Part shown: positions 50,436-62,700 of the stretch, one piece after another
How the letters are laid out: every line of letters begins with the position of its first letter
How positions within the stretch are numbered: the stretch's first letter is position 1
From: Oasisia sp. SBJ-2009
Taxonomy: Eukaryota; Annelida; Polychaeta; Sabellida; Siboglinidae
Direction of reading: 5' to 3'
Assembly (NCBI GenBank): GCA_964017155.1
Contig: OZ024861.1
Span: forward strand, 23,933,713 to 23,997,712
DNA length: 64,000 nucleotides
Notes under the pieces: generated by a model
What the model saw: only the letters and a program-made list of their open reading frames with translations
Told to the model about the DNA's origin: nothing
The model's database searches: none
Made by a program: the position numbers and the translations under genes

Positions 50436-51520
50436 CAATCAAGTACGCTGACGTGGCCTGGAAGAGGCACAGCCCAAACGGCAAATGCATTACACGGCCA
50501 TAACAAGGCACAGCCCGAATGGCGAAACAATTACACAGCCTGTAAACAGGCACACACAGAAGGGCATAAAATATCCAATTACACAGCCTTAAAAAAGGCA
50601 CAGCCAAAATGGCAGAGAAGTGACAATTACACGGCCTTAAAAAAGGCACAGCCATAATGCTATAAAATATCCAATTACACGGCCTTAAAAAGGCACAGCC
50701 ATAGTGGCATAACATTTCCAATTACACGGCCTTAAAAAAGGCACAGCCGTAATGGCAGAAAATGTCGAATTACACTGCCTTAAAAAGGCACAGCCACAAT
50801 GGCATAAAATATGCAATTACACCGCCTTAAATTTGGCACCGCCATAATGGCATAAAATACCAAATAACACGGCCTTAAAAAGGCACAGCCATAAGGGCAT
50901 AAAATATCCAATTACACGGCCTTAAAAAGGCACAGCCAGAATGGCATAAAATATCCAATTACACGGCCTTAAAAAGGCACAGCCAGAATGGCATAAACTA
51001 TCCAATTACACGGCCTTAAAAAGGCACAGCCAGAATGGCATAAAATATCCAATTACACGGCCTTAAAAAAGGCACAGCCAGAATGGCATAAAATATCCAA
51101 TTACACGGCCTTAAAAAGGCACAGCCAGAATGGCATAAAATATCCAATTACACGGCCTTAAAAAGGCACAGCCAGAATGGCATACAATATCCAATTACAC
51201 GGCCTTAAAAAGGCACAGCCAGAATGGCATAAAATATCCAATTACACGGCCTTAAAAAGGCACAGCCAGAATGGCATAAAATATCCAATTACACGGCCTT
51301 AAAAAGGCACAGCCATAATGGCATAAAATATCCAATTACACGGCCTTAAAAAGGCACAGCCAGAATGGCATAAAATATCCAATTACACGGCCTGAAAAAG
51401 GCACATCCATAACGGGAACAACTTACAATGACATGACCTGAAACAGGCACAGCCATAATGGCAGAAAATGTACTATGACACGGCCTGAAAAAGGCACAGC
51501 TGAAATGGCAAAGTGACAAT
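50436..51520. repeat. 47-bp tandem array, more than 20 units
   Basis: Unit GGCCTTAAAAAGGCACAGCC followed by AGAATGGCATAAAATATCCAATTACAC. The half GGCCTTAAAAAGGC is self-complementary and could form a small hairpin. Central units are nearly identical and outer ones are diverged. Confidence 0.95.
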
Positions 51521-51784
51521 TACAAGTCCTTAACTGACAAAGACACATTGCTGTGAAAAAATCACCGCCATAATGGCAGGAAAGTTACATTTGCAAGTCA
51601 TGGAAAAATCACAGCCTTACAAGCAGATAATATACAAAGACAGGTGCACGAACAAGGCACAATGTAAACCAGCGAAGCAGGTAACGGTCTGGAAAATGCA
51701 ACGCCAGTAAGTAACAGTCCCCACAGGATACACCGGGAGGATACAAAGCAAGTAGCAAAGCAATGATTACATGTGGTATGATTA

Positions 51785-51988
51785 TACATGGAAAAAAATT
51801 TGGCACAGTGTCTATTGCACTGTGCAAATGCGTTATGTAATATATATGAACTAATTATAAGTAAACATGAAAACAATGGAACATCATTTACCCTTTTTTT
51901 AAATTGGTATTGTATGTATAATGTAGTAGTAATTGTAGTATGGTTAGTTGTTGTTGAAATAAATTTAATTCAAATTCAATTTAATTAA
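51785..51988 (+). mobile_element. LINE 3' end fragment inside the direct-repeat element
   Basis: Shares TGTATAATGTAGTAGTAATTG, TTACCCTTTTTTT and TTGTTGAAATAAATTTAATTC with the 3' end of the LINE at 1.6-1.8 kb. It ends in short ATTCA-type repeats. No coding part remains. Confidence 0.65.
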
Positions 51989-52647
51989 AGCAGCGCCCAC
52001 GTGTCGAAGAACAGTAAAGGAGCTACTAGTTATTTTCTGTAGCAAGAACGATCCCGCGAACACTGTGGAAAGATTTCTGATTTCCTCCGTCGTTTAAATG
52101 GACCCCGTCTAAAAAATACTGCTGCCAGTTCGACAACACCCGTCACCCGTGATAGGACCAAAATTGTACTTATGTCATGAGATGTGGTGGCGACGAACAT
52201 GTATGTATTTAAGATATAGGAAGACACGGGTATTAAACTCATCATCGAGGCGATAGAGAGAAATGTCAGAATCGCGGTAAAACATATGGGAAATAACCAC
52301 TGCCACCAGTGAGATATGACGGGGAAAGTATCACTTTATCGCCCACGTCAACAATATAGAATACAGGGAGGGGTAGTCAATAAGTGGTGCCAAAGTCAAT
52401 AAAAACGACATCCCGAGTGGCACTTATAATATCCCGGGTTAGGGAGTATAGCCAAAGCCCCGTTAACTCCCCTCTCAAAAAAAAGATAGCTTGATATCGC
52501 TCATCCAGAGCGAGGTTCATGGACCGATGCGATGGTCGAAAACGCCCGAGGCGAACAAAGGATTAACGCACAACAGCGATGTTAATCATCGCCATTAGAC
52601 AGTAATGCGATTCGCACGGGCAGTGACAACATAAACGGTCAACAAAT

Positions 52648-52891
52648 TTGCGACGACATAGTACTGAACAACAGAATGATAAATGTCGCAATAAACGGAA
52701 CCTCGTAACATAATTGTTTAACAACAATCGAGAGCAAATCAATATTTACCCTTTCAAACTCGAGAACTATCGAAAGAGAGGCTGGACACTGAGCTTGTCA
52801 GCGTCCTAATTTGTTTACCGTATACACCCGAATATAAGCTCTGGTTTTGTTGCCCACATAAATGCCTTTTGAGTTTCATTCAAAAGGTGTT

Positions 52892-52892
<1 letters not shown>
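52648..52892. repeat. Right 245-bp terminal direct repeat
   Basis: Base-for-base the same as 46039-46283 by eye. Followed by a (TA)n microsatellite. Confidence 0.92.
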
Positions 52893-52932
<40 letters not shown>

Positions 52933-52962
52933 TTATATATATATATATATATATATATACTT

Positions 52963-53006
<44 letters not shown>

Positions 53007-53019
53007 CTGTGTGTGTATG

Positions 53020-53053
<34 letters not shown>

Positions 53054-53241
53054 TGTATGTATGTATGTATGTATGTATGTATGTATGTATGTATGTATGT
53101 ATGTATGTATGTATGTATGTATGTATGTATGTATGTATGTATGTATGTATGTATTTAGGTATGTAGGTATGTAGGTATGTATCTATGTATGTATGTATCT
53201 ATGTATCTATGTATGTATGTATCTATGTATGTATGTATAAT
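52893..53241. repeat. (TA)n and (GTAT)n microsatellites
   Basis: (TA)n at 52893-53004, then (GTAT)n from about 53022 to 53240, interrupted by GTATTTAG, GTATGTAG and GTATCTAT variants at its right end. Confidence 0.97.
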
Positions 53242-53669
53242 TCAACCCGACTCGCTTAAAATGAATACCGATTTGACAACGACGGTCTCTTACCAATGTA
53301 GCTAGCAGTTCAGCAAAACCATTTACAAAAGGCGTCAAAGTTATCAAGTAAGAGAGGAACGACATATTATTAAAGAGACACGAACCCAAAGCCCGGCTAC
53401 CATATTCTTCATGCTACTCTCCCAAACATACTGACAAAGACTTAGACAAATAGCAACATGTACTCACTTACTCTGATGAAACACTAATTAAACATTCCTA
53501 CTTTACCCTAGATGATGTGGCGTTGGCGTTCAACCAATAACTTCACAACATGTAACGTTGCGTATTACATTTTATAAATTCACCATAGGAATTTTCCCAG
53601 TGCAAAATCCACTAGATTAATTGCTTTTGTTACAATGAGGATTACAGCCGGGGCAAACGCTTAGAGGAA

Positions 53670-54000
53670 ACTCGATGGGGTGATGGAAGATAGACGCCTG
53701 TCACGTAAACGTAAAGGAAATGTGCTCAGCTCGTGTGTTACCCCGGCACGCATGAATGCGCTAGAGATGATGGCACTAACAGAGAAACAACAGGAGAAGG
53801 TCCAAGTTTGCAAAATGTTATCTAGTAAGACTGTAAGAATAATCGTGGGCCTTAAGATACATGATAAGAGAAAATTGATTAAATGAGAGTGGAGGTTGGA
53901 CTGAAGGAAAGTTCTAAGACAAAAACTGGCGAGGAATACATGGGCTGGTCATACGGAAAAACGGGATATGAAAAAACTGGCAAAAAAATGTGAGTTGATG
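53670..54000 (+). mobile_element. LINE polymerase C-terminal remnant
   Basis: Reads RRLSRKRKGNVLSSCVTPAR, ALEMMALTEKQQEKVQVC, then RIIVGLKIHDKRK and, with stops and shifts, ESGGWTEGKF and KNW. The same order (GNVLSSCV, ALTEKQ, VQVC, RIVGV, DKRR) is common at the C-terminus of endonuclease/RT LINE proteins. Fully degenerate. Confidence 0.65.
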
Positions 54001-54690
54001 TTGTAACCGTCGTCTTTCAATTGTCCCCAGCCAAGTGTTCCCGTTACACTTGTTTTGCGACAGTGGTAAGTTTATATGACTTAGTGTAAATCTGGCTGCG
54101 CTTATTTGGATTTTTTTCAAGGGTTTAAATGTTATTTTGTGTATGTGTATTCCAAGCTACAGTTCTGTCTTCAAGTTTTCACACCGGTGGCTTTCATAAA
54201 CACATTTGCAATTCTAATTGCTCGAGCCCATTCTGTTGGTAATTTTGGATGTTTGGATGGTATCTATTCCCCCCTCTTGTAGTGCAGTGTGTGGGGGGGG
54301 GGGACATAATAATACTGTCATATAATAGTCGTTATGTTTCTGGCTGTATTTTCTTGTTACAATCACTATGTTTTGTTAGATGTTTCGAAGAGGATAAATA
54401 TACATTTTTAGGTGAGTGAGCCACTGGTTTATTTGTGATGTGTAACTTCACCCATCCTTTATATACCAGTGAGAATGTATCGTTGTTGGGACGTAATGGC
54501 AATACTAGGGCTTCCAGTAATTAAGCAAGAATGTACACTGTGTAAGATTAAACGAACTTCCACCCAATCTTCACATATCTGGTACCCATCAACGCTGGCG
54601 TACTAACAAAAATATAGAAATAAAGTTGATACATGTGTATAATCACCACTCCTTGTTATTAAACTGCAGTGTCAATTAGTTGCAACTAGA
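54001..54690. other. No recognised gene
   Basis: A G-run at 54293-54303. Otherwise no feature. Confidence 0.5.

Positions 54691-54691
<1 letters not shown>

Positions 54692-54770
<79 letters not shown>
54692..54770. repeat. (TA)n microsatellite
   Basis: About 79 bp of uninterrupted (TA)n. Confidence 0.97.
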
Positions 54771-54777
<7 letters not shown>

Positions 54778-55913
54778 TACTCTAGAGCATTATTTGCTGC
54801 TTGTCGGAATTATTTTAATAACTACACGCGACCTGCGTGTAGTTATTACGCGATTATCGACCTGCACTTCTGATATTTGTTGCGTCGCCAAGGATGTGAA
54901 ATTAGATTATGTTATTTCTAGCAGGAGTAAAACGTTCAAAGACAAGATATCGAAGTTACGAACACGTTATAACTTTATGTGCCATTTCTTTTGGCCTTTT
55001 TAGTTAATCTTGTACAGTAAATTATCCACCTGCGTGTGGTTAACCATTGTGATAGATCACCGTGTGTGGCTGCGATTGATCAGCTACCCTTGAAAGCAGA
55101 CATCTTGTTCCTCCCGCCGCACAAAGCAGTTTACAGCTCAGTAATTGGCCAGAAGCGCAATTATCAGAAACGTTGGCGTCGAAAACGACACGTCGCGAGT
55201 AGCAAGCGTACGCCACCGGTGCAAATTAGATCGCACGGTCGCGGTTTTATAGCGTTTGCGCGTTGGCGAGGCACGGAATAAAAGCGCAAAGAATCAATTT
55301 AGGGCATTTAGTGGAAGTCGCGGGTCTGGTTAATATTTGAACAAGAACATCGCGGTTGTTTGCAGAGCGACGAGAAAGGTGGTCGTCTTTGATGTGCGCC
55401 GACTGGCTTAATGTAGTAAAGTCTCTTAGTTGTACCCGGCGAATAAAACACGCTCAGGTCGTAAACAACAAAGGTAGACCGTGGACCGACCACTCGCTGC
55501 TTGTAACTTCACACTCGGTACACTTAAAGGTATGATAGCACCATCGATATTAATCGCAGATGTGTCTGTTAAAAGCAGCTTAACATCGCCATCTTTGTTT
55601 TAGTAAAGTATTCACGAAACACGAGCACATGTCCAGGGGTACTGCTATTTACTGAACAATTATAAAATATCTATATGCTGTCTTATTTCGCGGTGTGTGA
55701 GAGTAATAAAACACCCACATGAATTAGCAAACATGTTGTTCTATTGTTTATTAGACAATATACATTAACTGTACACGCGAAGACATTATGGTAACTTACT
55801 AGATAAGCTAGTGGCGCGAACATTTCCAAACATCTCAATAGATCACTCAATAAATGTGGTCTTTACGGCAGCATAATAGGCTAATACATACGGGACAGCT
55901 TTGGCTGTGACGA

Positions 55914-55915
<2 letters not shown>
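54771..55915. other. No recognised gene
   Basis: Short open frames with no domain. Sequence around 55180-55290 is CpG-richer than its surroundings but no promoter element is convincing. Confidence 0.5.
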
Positions 55916-55917
<2 letters not shown>

Positions 55918-55953
<36 letters not shown>

Positions 55954-55954
55954 G

Positions 55955-56048
<94 letters not shown>
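55918..56048. repeat. (TA)n microsatellite
   Basis: (TA)n with a short (TATG)n interruption at 55946-55967. Confidence 0.97.
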
Positions 56049-56053
<5 letters not shown>

Positions 56054-56589
56054 TCGTTCTAATAAACTAATTAACTAAAGATTAATTACCAGCAGAGATC
56101 GTTAATTCAAATAGCGCAGATTTCTTAATCTGGAAATGTTTTTGGTCACTTGTGGCTCATCCTGTTTAATATAACACCTTTACAAGAACGTCGCCAGGTT
56201 TGCATTAATTCAAATCGTTGTCTGGTAAATTTAAATAAAAGAAAACAATGGGAAATTAAGTTGTATGATCTTGGCGCAACAAAATATACAATACAAGGTT
56301 GCCACATTATTCGAAAGACTACATTCAATATAACCTATTCTACAATGTATTTACACGTCAGTACTATTTACAACTATTTACAGACACAGTGCGCGCACAG
56401 TGCCAGAGATTCGCCTCAACACGGTATTCACTGTTTCATTTATGCAATACCAATGGTTGGTATCTCTTGGAATCACGAGCTAGACCTATAAGACACTGGC
56501 TCAACACAGAGTTCAGCACTGGGCAGGGTTCGTCTCATGTCATCAATGACGCCACATGGAAGATGTGACGAACATATTCATATCGTCGA

Positions 56590-56701
56590 TGACGTCACGA
56601 AGAGGATGACATCAGCGGAGTCATATCGTCGACGACATCATACGAACATCCTAATAAGGAGGGTGCAGTGAGTGGATTGATGACGTCACCCGATGACGTC
56701 A
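56590..56701. promoter_or_regulatory. Three TGACGTCA palindromes around the Brachyury stop codon
   Basis: Perfect CRE octamers at 56590-56597, 56681-56688 and 56694-56701. The last includes the stop codon (56699-56701). Related half sites (GACGACATCA, GATGACATCA) lie between them. They could be bZIP sites or part of a local low-complexity GACGTCA repeat. Confidence 0.35.
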
Positions 56702-59700
56702 TATTGAGGACGGGGTGAGCGGGTTCCACGTGGACGTCGACGACTTGGCCAGTGCCGACTGGAAGCTGCTGACCAGTGACGCTGTGGCGGCATCGACGTG
56801 GCCTTGACCACTGGTCAGTGGCGTCTCGTAGTAGAGTTGCGACGTGTCCGGCAGCGACTCTGGCGTGGGCGGAAGGGCGTAGGAGGCGGGAGCGCGGAGG
56901 AAGGCCGGGTAGGGTGACGGGCTGGGCTGCTGGGGCGAGCCGGCCGTCAGGTGGTGGTGGTTCCACATGGCGTACTGACCCTGGTGGCAGGAGGCGCTGG
57001 ACGCCAGCAGGTGGCTGGACGGGCGGGTCCAGTTGTCCGGCAGGTTGACCACGGGCAGGCTCGGGTTGAACTCGTGCGGGTAGGTGGCTGGAAGAGACCA
57101 ACGACACGGTACAGAAGAGGCTCGCTGTGTGGGAAAGCGTACGCGCTCACACGCACGTACCCACGCACCGATGCACGTACACACGCATACGCACACATAA
57201 ATACTTGAGTTAAAAAGTTTAAGACTTTGAAATCTTCTCATATGAAAGAAATAATAATAATAGAACATTCTGAAATACAACGTTGTTTTTCAAATAAGTT
57301 ATATTGTACGTTGCATACGCATACAAGCGCACACACAATAACATACGCAGAACTCTACAGTGACCTACTGACGATCGTGCACGCACAATTGATTATTGTC
57401 AGTAAATATTGCTTAAAATAAAATTTAATTAAAATCAGAGTTTTCATGTAATGCACAGTGAGCCCTCAACCTTTTAACAAGGAAGACAACAGCGATATAT
57501 AAACTTAAGCAAATCAAATGACATCCTAGATATAAAACAGACAGCAAGTCGCCGCATTGGCTATAAAATATATATTGTGATGCTTTTATGCGAATAATAT
57601 TATGCACAATGGTCAATGCACTGTTATTCCGTTTCACTTTCTTAGTTGTTTACAGCACTCGGCAGGTTCTATTAACTGACTAGTCTGTAGATATTACATT
57701 GTGGTTACGACATTGTGCTCCTACCAGGTCTCATTGAACTAGTCAAGCTTTTTTCATAACCTATCTACGCTGGCACTGAGGGTAGTAACTGTCAGGGTGT
57801 TTGTCTTCTTCAGTGGTTCTTTTACGTCATAAATTGAGGGAGGACCGATGTAGCGCTTACATTTTTCCGGCGTTAAAAACGTTCCGATTGACGTTTCTGC
57901 GCATGCGCAATAAATGTAATATCATCAATGTGCAGCGAAAGGATAAAGCATTTGTGGCATAAATACTATGAGTTGTTCGTTAGGATATATACATAACTTC
58001 ACAGCGAAGTTATTTGTCGCAAATTAACACGAGGTAAACAAGTTTTGAGGCATATTTTGATAGCACGGGTAAATCACGTGACTGTAGTGCGCCATAATCT
58101 GTGACAGTTATTTATAAAAAACGTTATATTTTATTGAATTGAACGACATTTTAAGAAACTCTTCACAGTAATCATCACAGGAGAGTTAACGAACAGCCCG
58201 TGGCATTTATACTAAAAATGTTTTGTCGTTTCGCTGGACATTGATGATTTTACATTTATTGCACATGCGCAGAAACGTCAATCAGAACGTTTTTAACGAC
58301 CGGAAAAGTGTAAGCGCGACACCGACAATAACGTGATTTTCCGATTTGCGTGGTTCGTTGTATATTGGCTATGGCAAACAATTGTAGTACTCGGTTTAAC
58401 CACCACGTGTCAGCACTGTGCACCAGTAGCTCCGCAACTGGGCCGCTAAAAGTGAGTCAGCAGGCAACAGCTGAACACTGACGCTGTCGCGCTTACATTT
58501 TCCCGGGCATTAAATGTTATCCGTATGACGTTTCTGCGCATGTGCGTATCTAGGGGAATTTAGATGTAGCACCAACTACTACTGATGCGTTACATTTTAT
58601 CTGGGAGATATTTATGGTCATACATTATAGATGTTGTGTTTTCTGCAGATAAAACATTTCTGACATAAAACAGTTTCCTCCGCATGCACACGTCACATGA
58701 TGTCACTCTTTGTTTGGTCACAAATCTGAACTGTAAAATATAATAATATACTTATAGCGCTCGTGTTTCAAAAACAAGCGAAGCATATTTAACTACTCGA
58801 TACTATCGATCACCACCTGATCTACTGGCGCCAAATATTGTGTTTTACGTACACACATAAACAACACCCGGATAAATGTAAGCGCGACAACGCTATAGAA
58901 CATTAAAGATTATAAATGTTTTACTGGATGATGTCTGCGACCGTTCTGGCTGGGTCATCTTTTTCTTTTTGTTCCTCCATTTTTTAATCTCTTTCGTACA
59001 ATAACTTGTTGAAATTTCTTTTCTTCCACTTCAACATTCATCTCCTCTTGAGGGAGTTGAACGAATGTCTTCAGTCGTAACGCAGAGACCCCGCGAGTGC
59101 GTTCTCAGAATATCGTCTTTGCGAAGGCAATAAATATCCAATCTTAGTTTTCGTAGTTTTGATACCTTCGGAAAGTTGCTATACAGTACCTATGCCTTAC
59201 TGGTTGTGGGGTTCTGTCAACTTATATAGTCAGACCTGTTCTGAGACGTCACATGTAGCATCCGTGTAGTTTAACATTCAGCTGTTTTGTCTTCTGCTTC
59301 TTCATACAAGAGTTATATCCACTGTTGTATGAAGTAGCTTCAGTGTAATGTTTCGAGTTAGTACAGACGTGTTAATTTGTTGGAGGTTGATCTAAGCAGA
59401 GCTTTTCTGACATTATGATCGTTGTCACCGGACGATAGCCAGCACCCAGATATAGCCCTACTGTCGTGAAATGTGTATAGTTAGTCGGTATAGTCAGATT
59501 CTACCTTTTGTTTTAACTTTTGAATAGCAGTTCAAAGTGTAGGTTTACGTATGTGTGTCTGCTGTTTGGCATCAGTGTTACGAAATTGCAATCATTAGGA
59601 GATAACCGATGTTTGGTGGTTGGAACTACTGAAGCTGGTTATAACGTGACGGTCAACCTCATTAGATAGAGCTAACGTAGATACAAAGCTACACACAGGC

Positions 59701-62700
59701 AGTTGCAATCGTTGGAGAACAGGGTGTTCGGCGTATCTGGAATACGTCCAACTGCGCCTCACTGATACTCCATATATCACACCCTGTTTCTCATCATAAA
59801 TCTCCAGACAGCAATACTGTAATTGTTCAACAAAACTTATCTAAAAAAACACATTTGTAAACAAAATCATTTTTATTTCTACTCCTGACCCCGGTAAAAT
59901 TATAAGTCTATGCGAAATATCGGCTATTTTAACGGGGTCACTGAATAAAGGGTATATATGAGGCTGTGAGCAGTGTGCCGACATATTTGACACATAAATA
60001 CCGGTTTGTCTGTACTTTGCCATGGCATTAACCGTGCAGGTACAACTAAGCCGTCGTCGCGGTTGTGTTTAGAATTTATTGACACTACAAGACGTTAATA
60101 AATTGTAGACATCACACCGACGACCCCGTGGTTCTAAAAGTAAGTGATCGTTGTATTGTTCGGTGAAAAGTTCCGCCCACTTGGCTTCTCACTCTAGGTG
60201 GGTGGTCACGAGAACACCGACTCGTTTTAATGTTATTTAAACAAACTGTATTTGGTAAACATTTAAAATATACACTGTATATGTTCTCAATGCTACAATA
60301 AATATATTGCATGCATGCTGCCCGCCAAAACGTGTTTAGTAAACCTAAGCAGTGTTTGTCGTTTGAATATTTCGTCCATAAAATAAATAAAATAGGGTGC
60401 TAAACACGTAATTGTGGTAGTAAGTAGTATGTCAGTCGGCTGTATGAACCGCGAGGCCATAACGTGTTCAGCGCCTTCGCGCTATTTCCCACAATCCAAC
60501 TGGTTCATCGAACTTATTGCTAATGATTATCACCACAGGATGATTCCGGGAAATTTATATTTATTATCAGTCAAAGTGTTACCTTAAACACATTTTACGT
60601 TAGATTTATATAAAAAACGACCACACTATATCTTTAAAGGGAAATTGCATAAATTCCATTGGCTAATAAATTCGTGTGGAACCACAGAAAGCCATAGAAG
60701 CTGAGATACAATAAACGTGATCTTTATTGCTGTCGTACTTCTACTGATAGAAAGAAGAATTTGAAATTCACGAATAACAACGAACCAGTCTTCTACGCTT
60801 TCCGAATGACATCATCTGTTTAACGATTACACAACATACCCAGGTTTTACGAGATACAAAGACCGATGTAGGCCTCCTACTGTATATTTTACTTGTTAAT
60901 AAACCAGGCAATGTTAATCAGCGCGCGATAGCGTCAAGTGGGGTACCTACCGTGGGGTGGCGAGGCTCGTGGGTAGGGTTGCGTATACGGGGTATGTCTG
61001 TAGTCACGTAGGTTAAATCGCGGATTGCAGGGAATCGTCAGGGAATTGGGAAACTGGTGAGCGGGCGGGGGCAGGAACCAGGAGTGGGCCACTGCAACAG
61101 AGACACATGTCATTGGACGCAGGCCGTTGTCACTCGACGCTGTCAATGTTGTCACGCGCCATTGTCATTCACGTCGCACGACACTAAGCGTATCCACACT
61201 AAGTCCTTACTCAAACATATATCATCTTACGATGCTGCGTTTGACAGGCATTTACGTTTTAAGCGAAGAAGTGTCATTGAAGATCATTGACTATACACCT
61301 TTTAATGATACTCTTCTGACGTGCACTGTACGTGTCTAGTTAAAGGTACCAAAAGGGCGTTCGCCCGTTAAATCGGTCATTATGTCTCACTCAGCACCTG
61401 CGTCGATCAAAATCAACTGGGTTTAGAAAGGATGCCTGCATGTTTCCAAGTTTTATTTATTATTTAATATTATATTCTTAAAACTATGTAACAGTAAATA
61501 CCATAAGTAATATAAAATATAATAATAAGTATGTTGGAGGTTTACCATCCGCCAAGTTGTTCTTAGTAACGCTAGTAAGCCCATAATTATTATTTGCACT
61601 TTAAAATATACGACCACCGGAACGTGCTGAAATGGTAAACGTACGTCCAGTTTCAAAAGTAGTTTTATTGGCAATTTCGGCGAACCTGGCCGAGTTTACC
61701 GCGTTAACCTTTGATGTTCGGTACCCCGCTTTCCCACGTTCAACACAGCAAAGTTCCTGTTACAAACTGGTACGTTGGCTAAGTCCGGATAGGGGAAAAA
61801 CACCATCGCTTTAACATGACTATTATTTTACTAATCCCTAAAACGTATGTAGAAATCGAAAACACGTTATCAGCTAGATTTTCTAACCAGATCCCAATAG
61901 TTGCGCGTGATTTTTCAAGAGTTCAAGCTTTGCCTTCTACGAACTGAATCTCTTCTTGGTAACACAGTCATGTAGGGAGCAGTTCTTCGTGTGCGATCCA
62001 ATAGCGATTAACCACATCAAGACAGAACGACAATAAAACACCGACCACTGCTAAATTAAAACGTCCCGCGTACACATGTCAGCGATGACTAACCCACACA
62101 GTTACAATTAAAGACACATCCCACATTATTGTTAAAGGCGCACCCTACGTTACAGTTAAAGATGCATCATACGTTACTGCCAAAGATGCACCATATTTTA
62201 CAATTAAAGGCGCACCACACGTTACAGCTAAAGGCGCACCCTGCGTTACAGTTAAAGGCGCACCATAAGTTAATTTTAAAGGCACATCCCACATTAGTAT
62301 TAAGGCGCGCCACACGTTACAGTTAAAGGTGCACCATACGTTATTGTTAAAGGCACATCCCACATTATTGTTAAGGTGCACCATACGTTACAGTTAAAGG
62401 TGCACCATATGTTATTGTTAAAGGCACATCCCACATTATTGTTAAGGTGCACCATACGTTACAGTTAAAGGTGCACCATATGTTATTGTTAAAGGCACAT
62501 CCCACATTATTGTTAAGGTGCACCATACGTTACAGTTAAAGGCCCACCATACGTTACAGTTAAAGGCCCACCATACGTTACAGTTAAAGGGCCACCATAC
62601 GTTACAGTTAAAGGCACATCCCACATTATTGTTAAAGGTGCACCATATCCTACTGTTAAAGGAGCACACTGCGTTGCTGTTAAAGCGCACCCCATGCTAC

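Larger units (their letters stand above)
46040..52891. mobile_element. Candidate non-coding element with 245-bp terminal direct repeats
   Basis: Bounded by two direct repeats that I read as identical (46039-46283 and 52648-52892). TATATACAT immediately precedes the left repeat and immediately follows the right one, so a target duplication of up to 9 bp is possible, in a TA-rich site. The 6.4-kb interior has no credible ORF but four tandem arrays (179, 18, about 105 and 47 bp units) and a recurrent CCCCACCTAAGTAGAAAAC motif. No classical primer-binding site or polypurine tract is evident and the repeats do not end in TG...CA. It could be an LTR-like non-autonomous element, another direct-repeat element, or an assembly duplication. 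Confidence 0.55.

Noticed and set aside
50436..51520. CRISPR-like array
   Set aside because: Units are contiguous tandem repeats without unique spacers, in an animal genome.
46040..52891. Standard LTR retrotransposon
   Set aside because: No gag/pol remnants, primer-binding site, polypurine tract or TG...CA termini, so kept only as a direct-repeat element of unknown class.
56595..57107. 170-codon proline-rich (-) ORF overlapping the Brachyury last exon
   Set aside because: It is an alternative frame of the GC-rich exon. The Brachyury frame fits the conserved C-terminus and splice phase.
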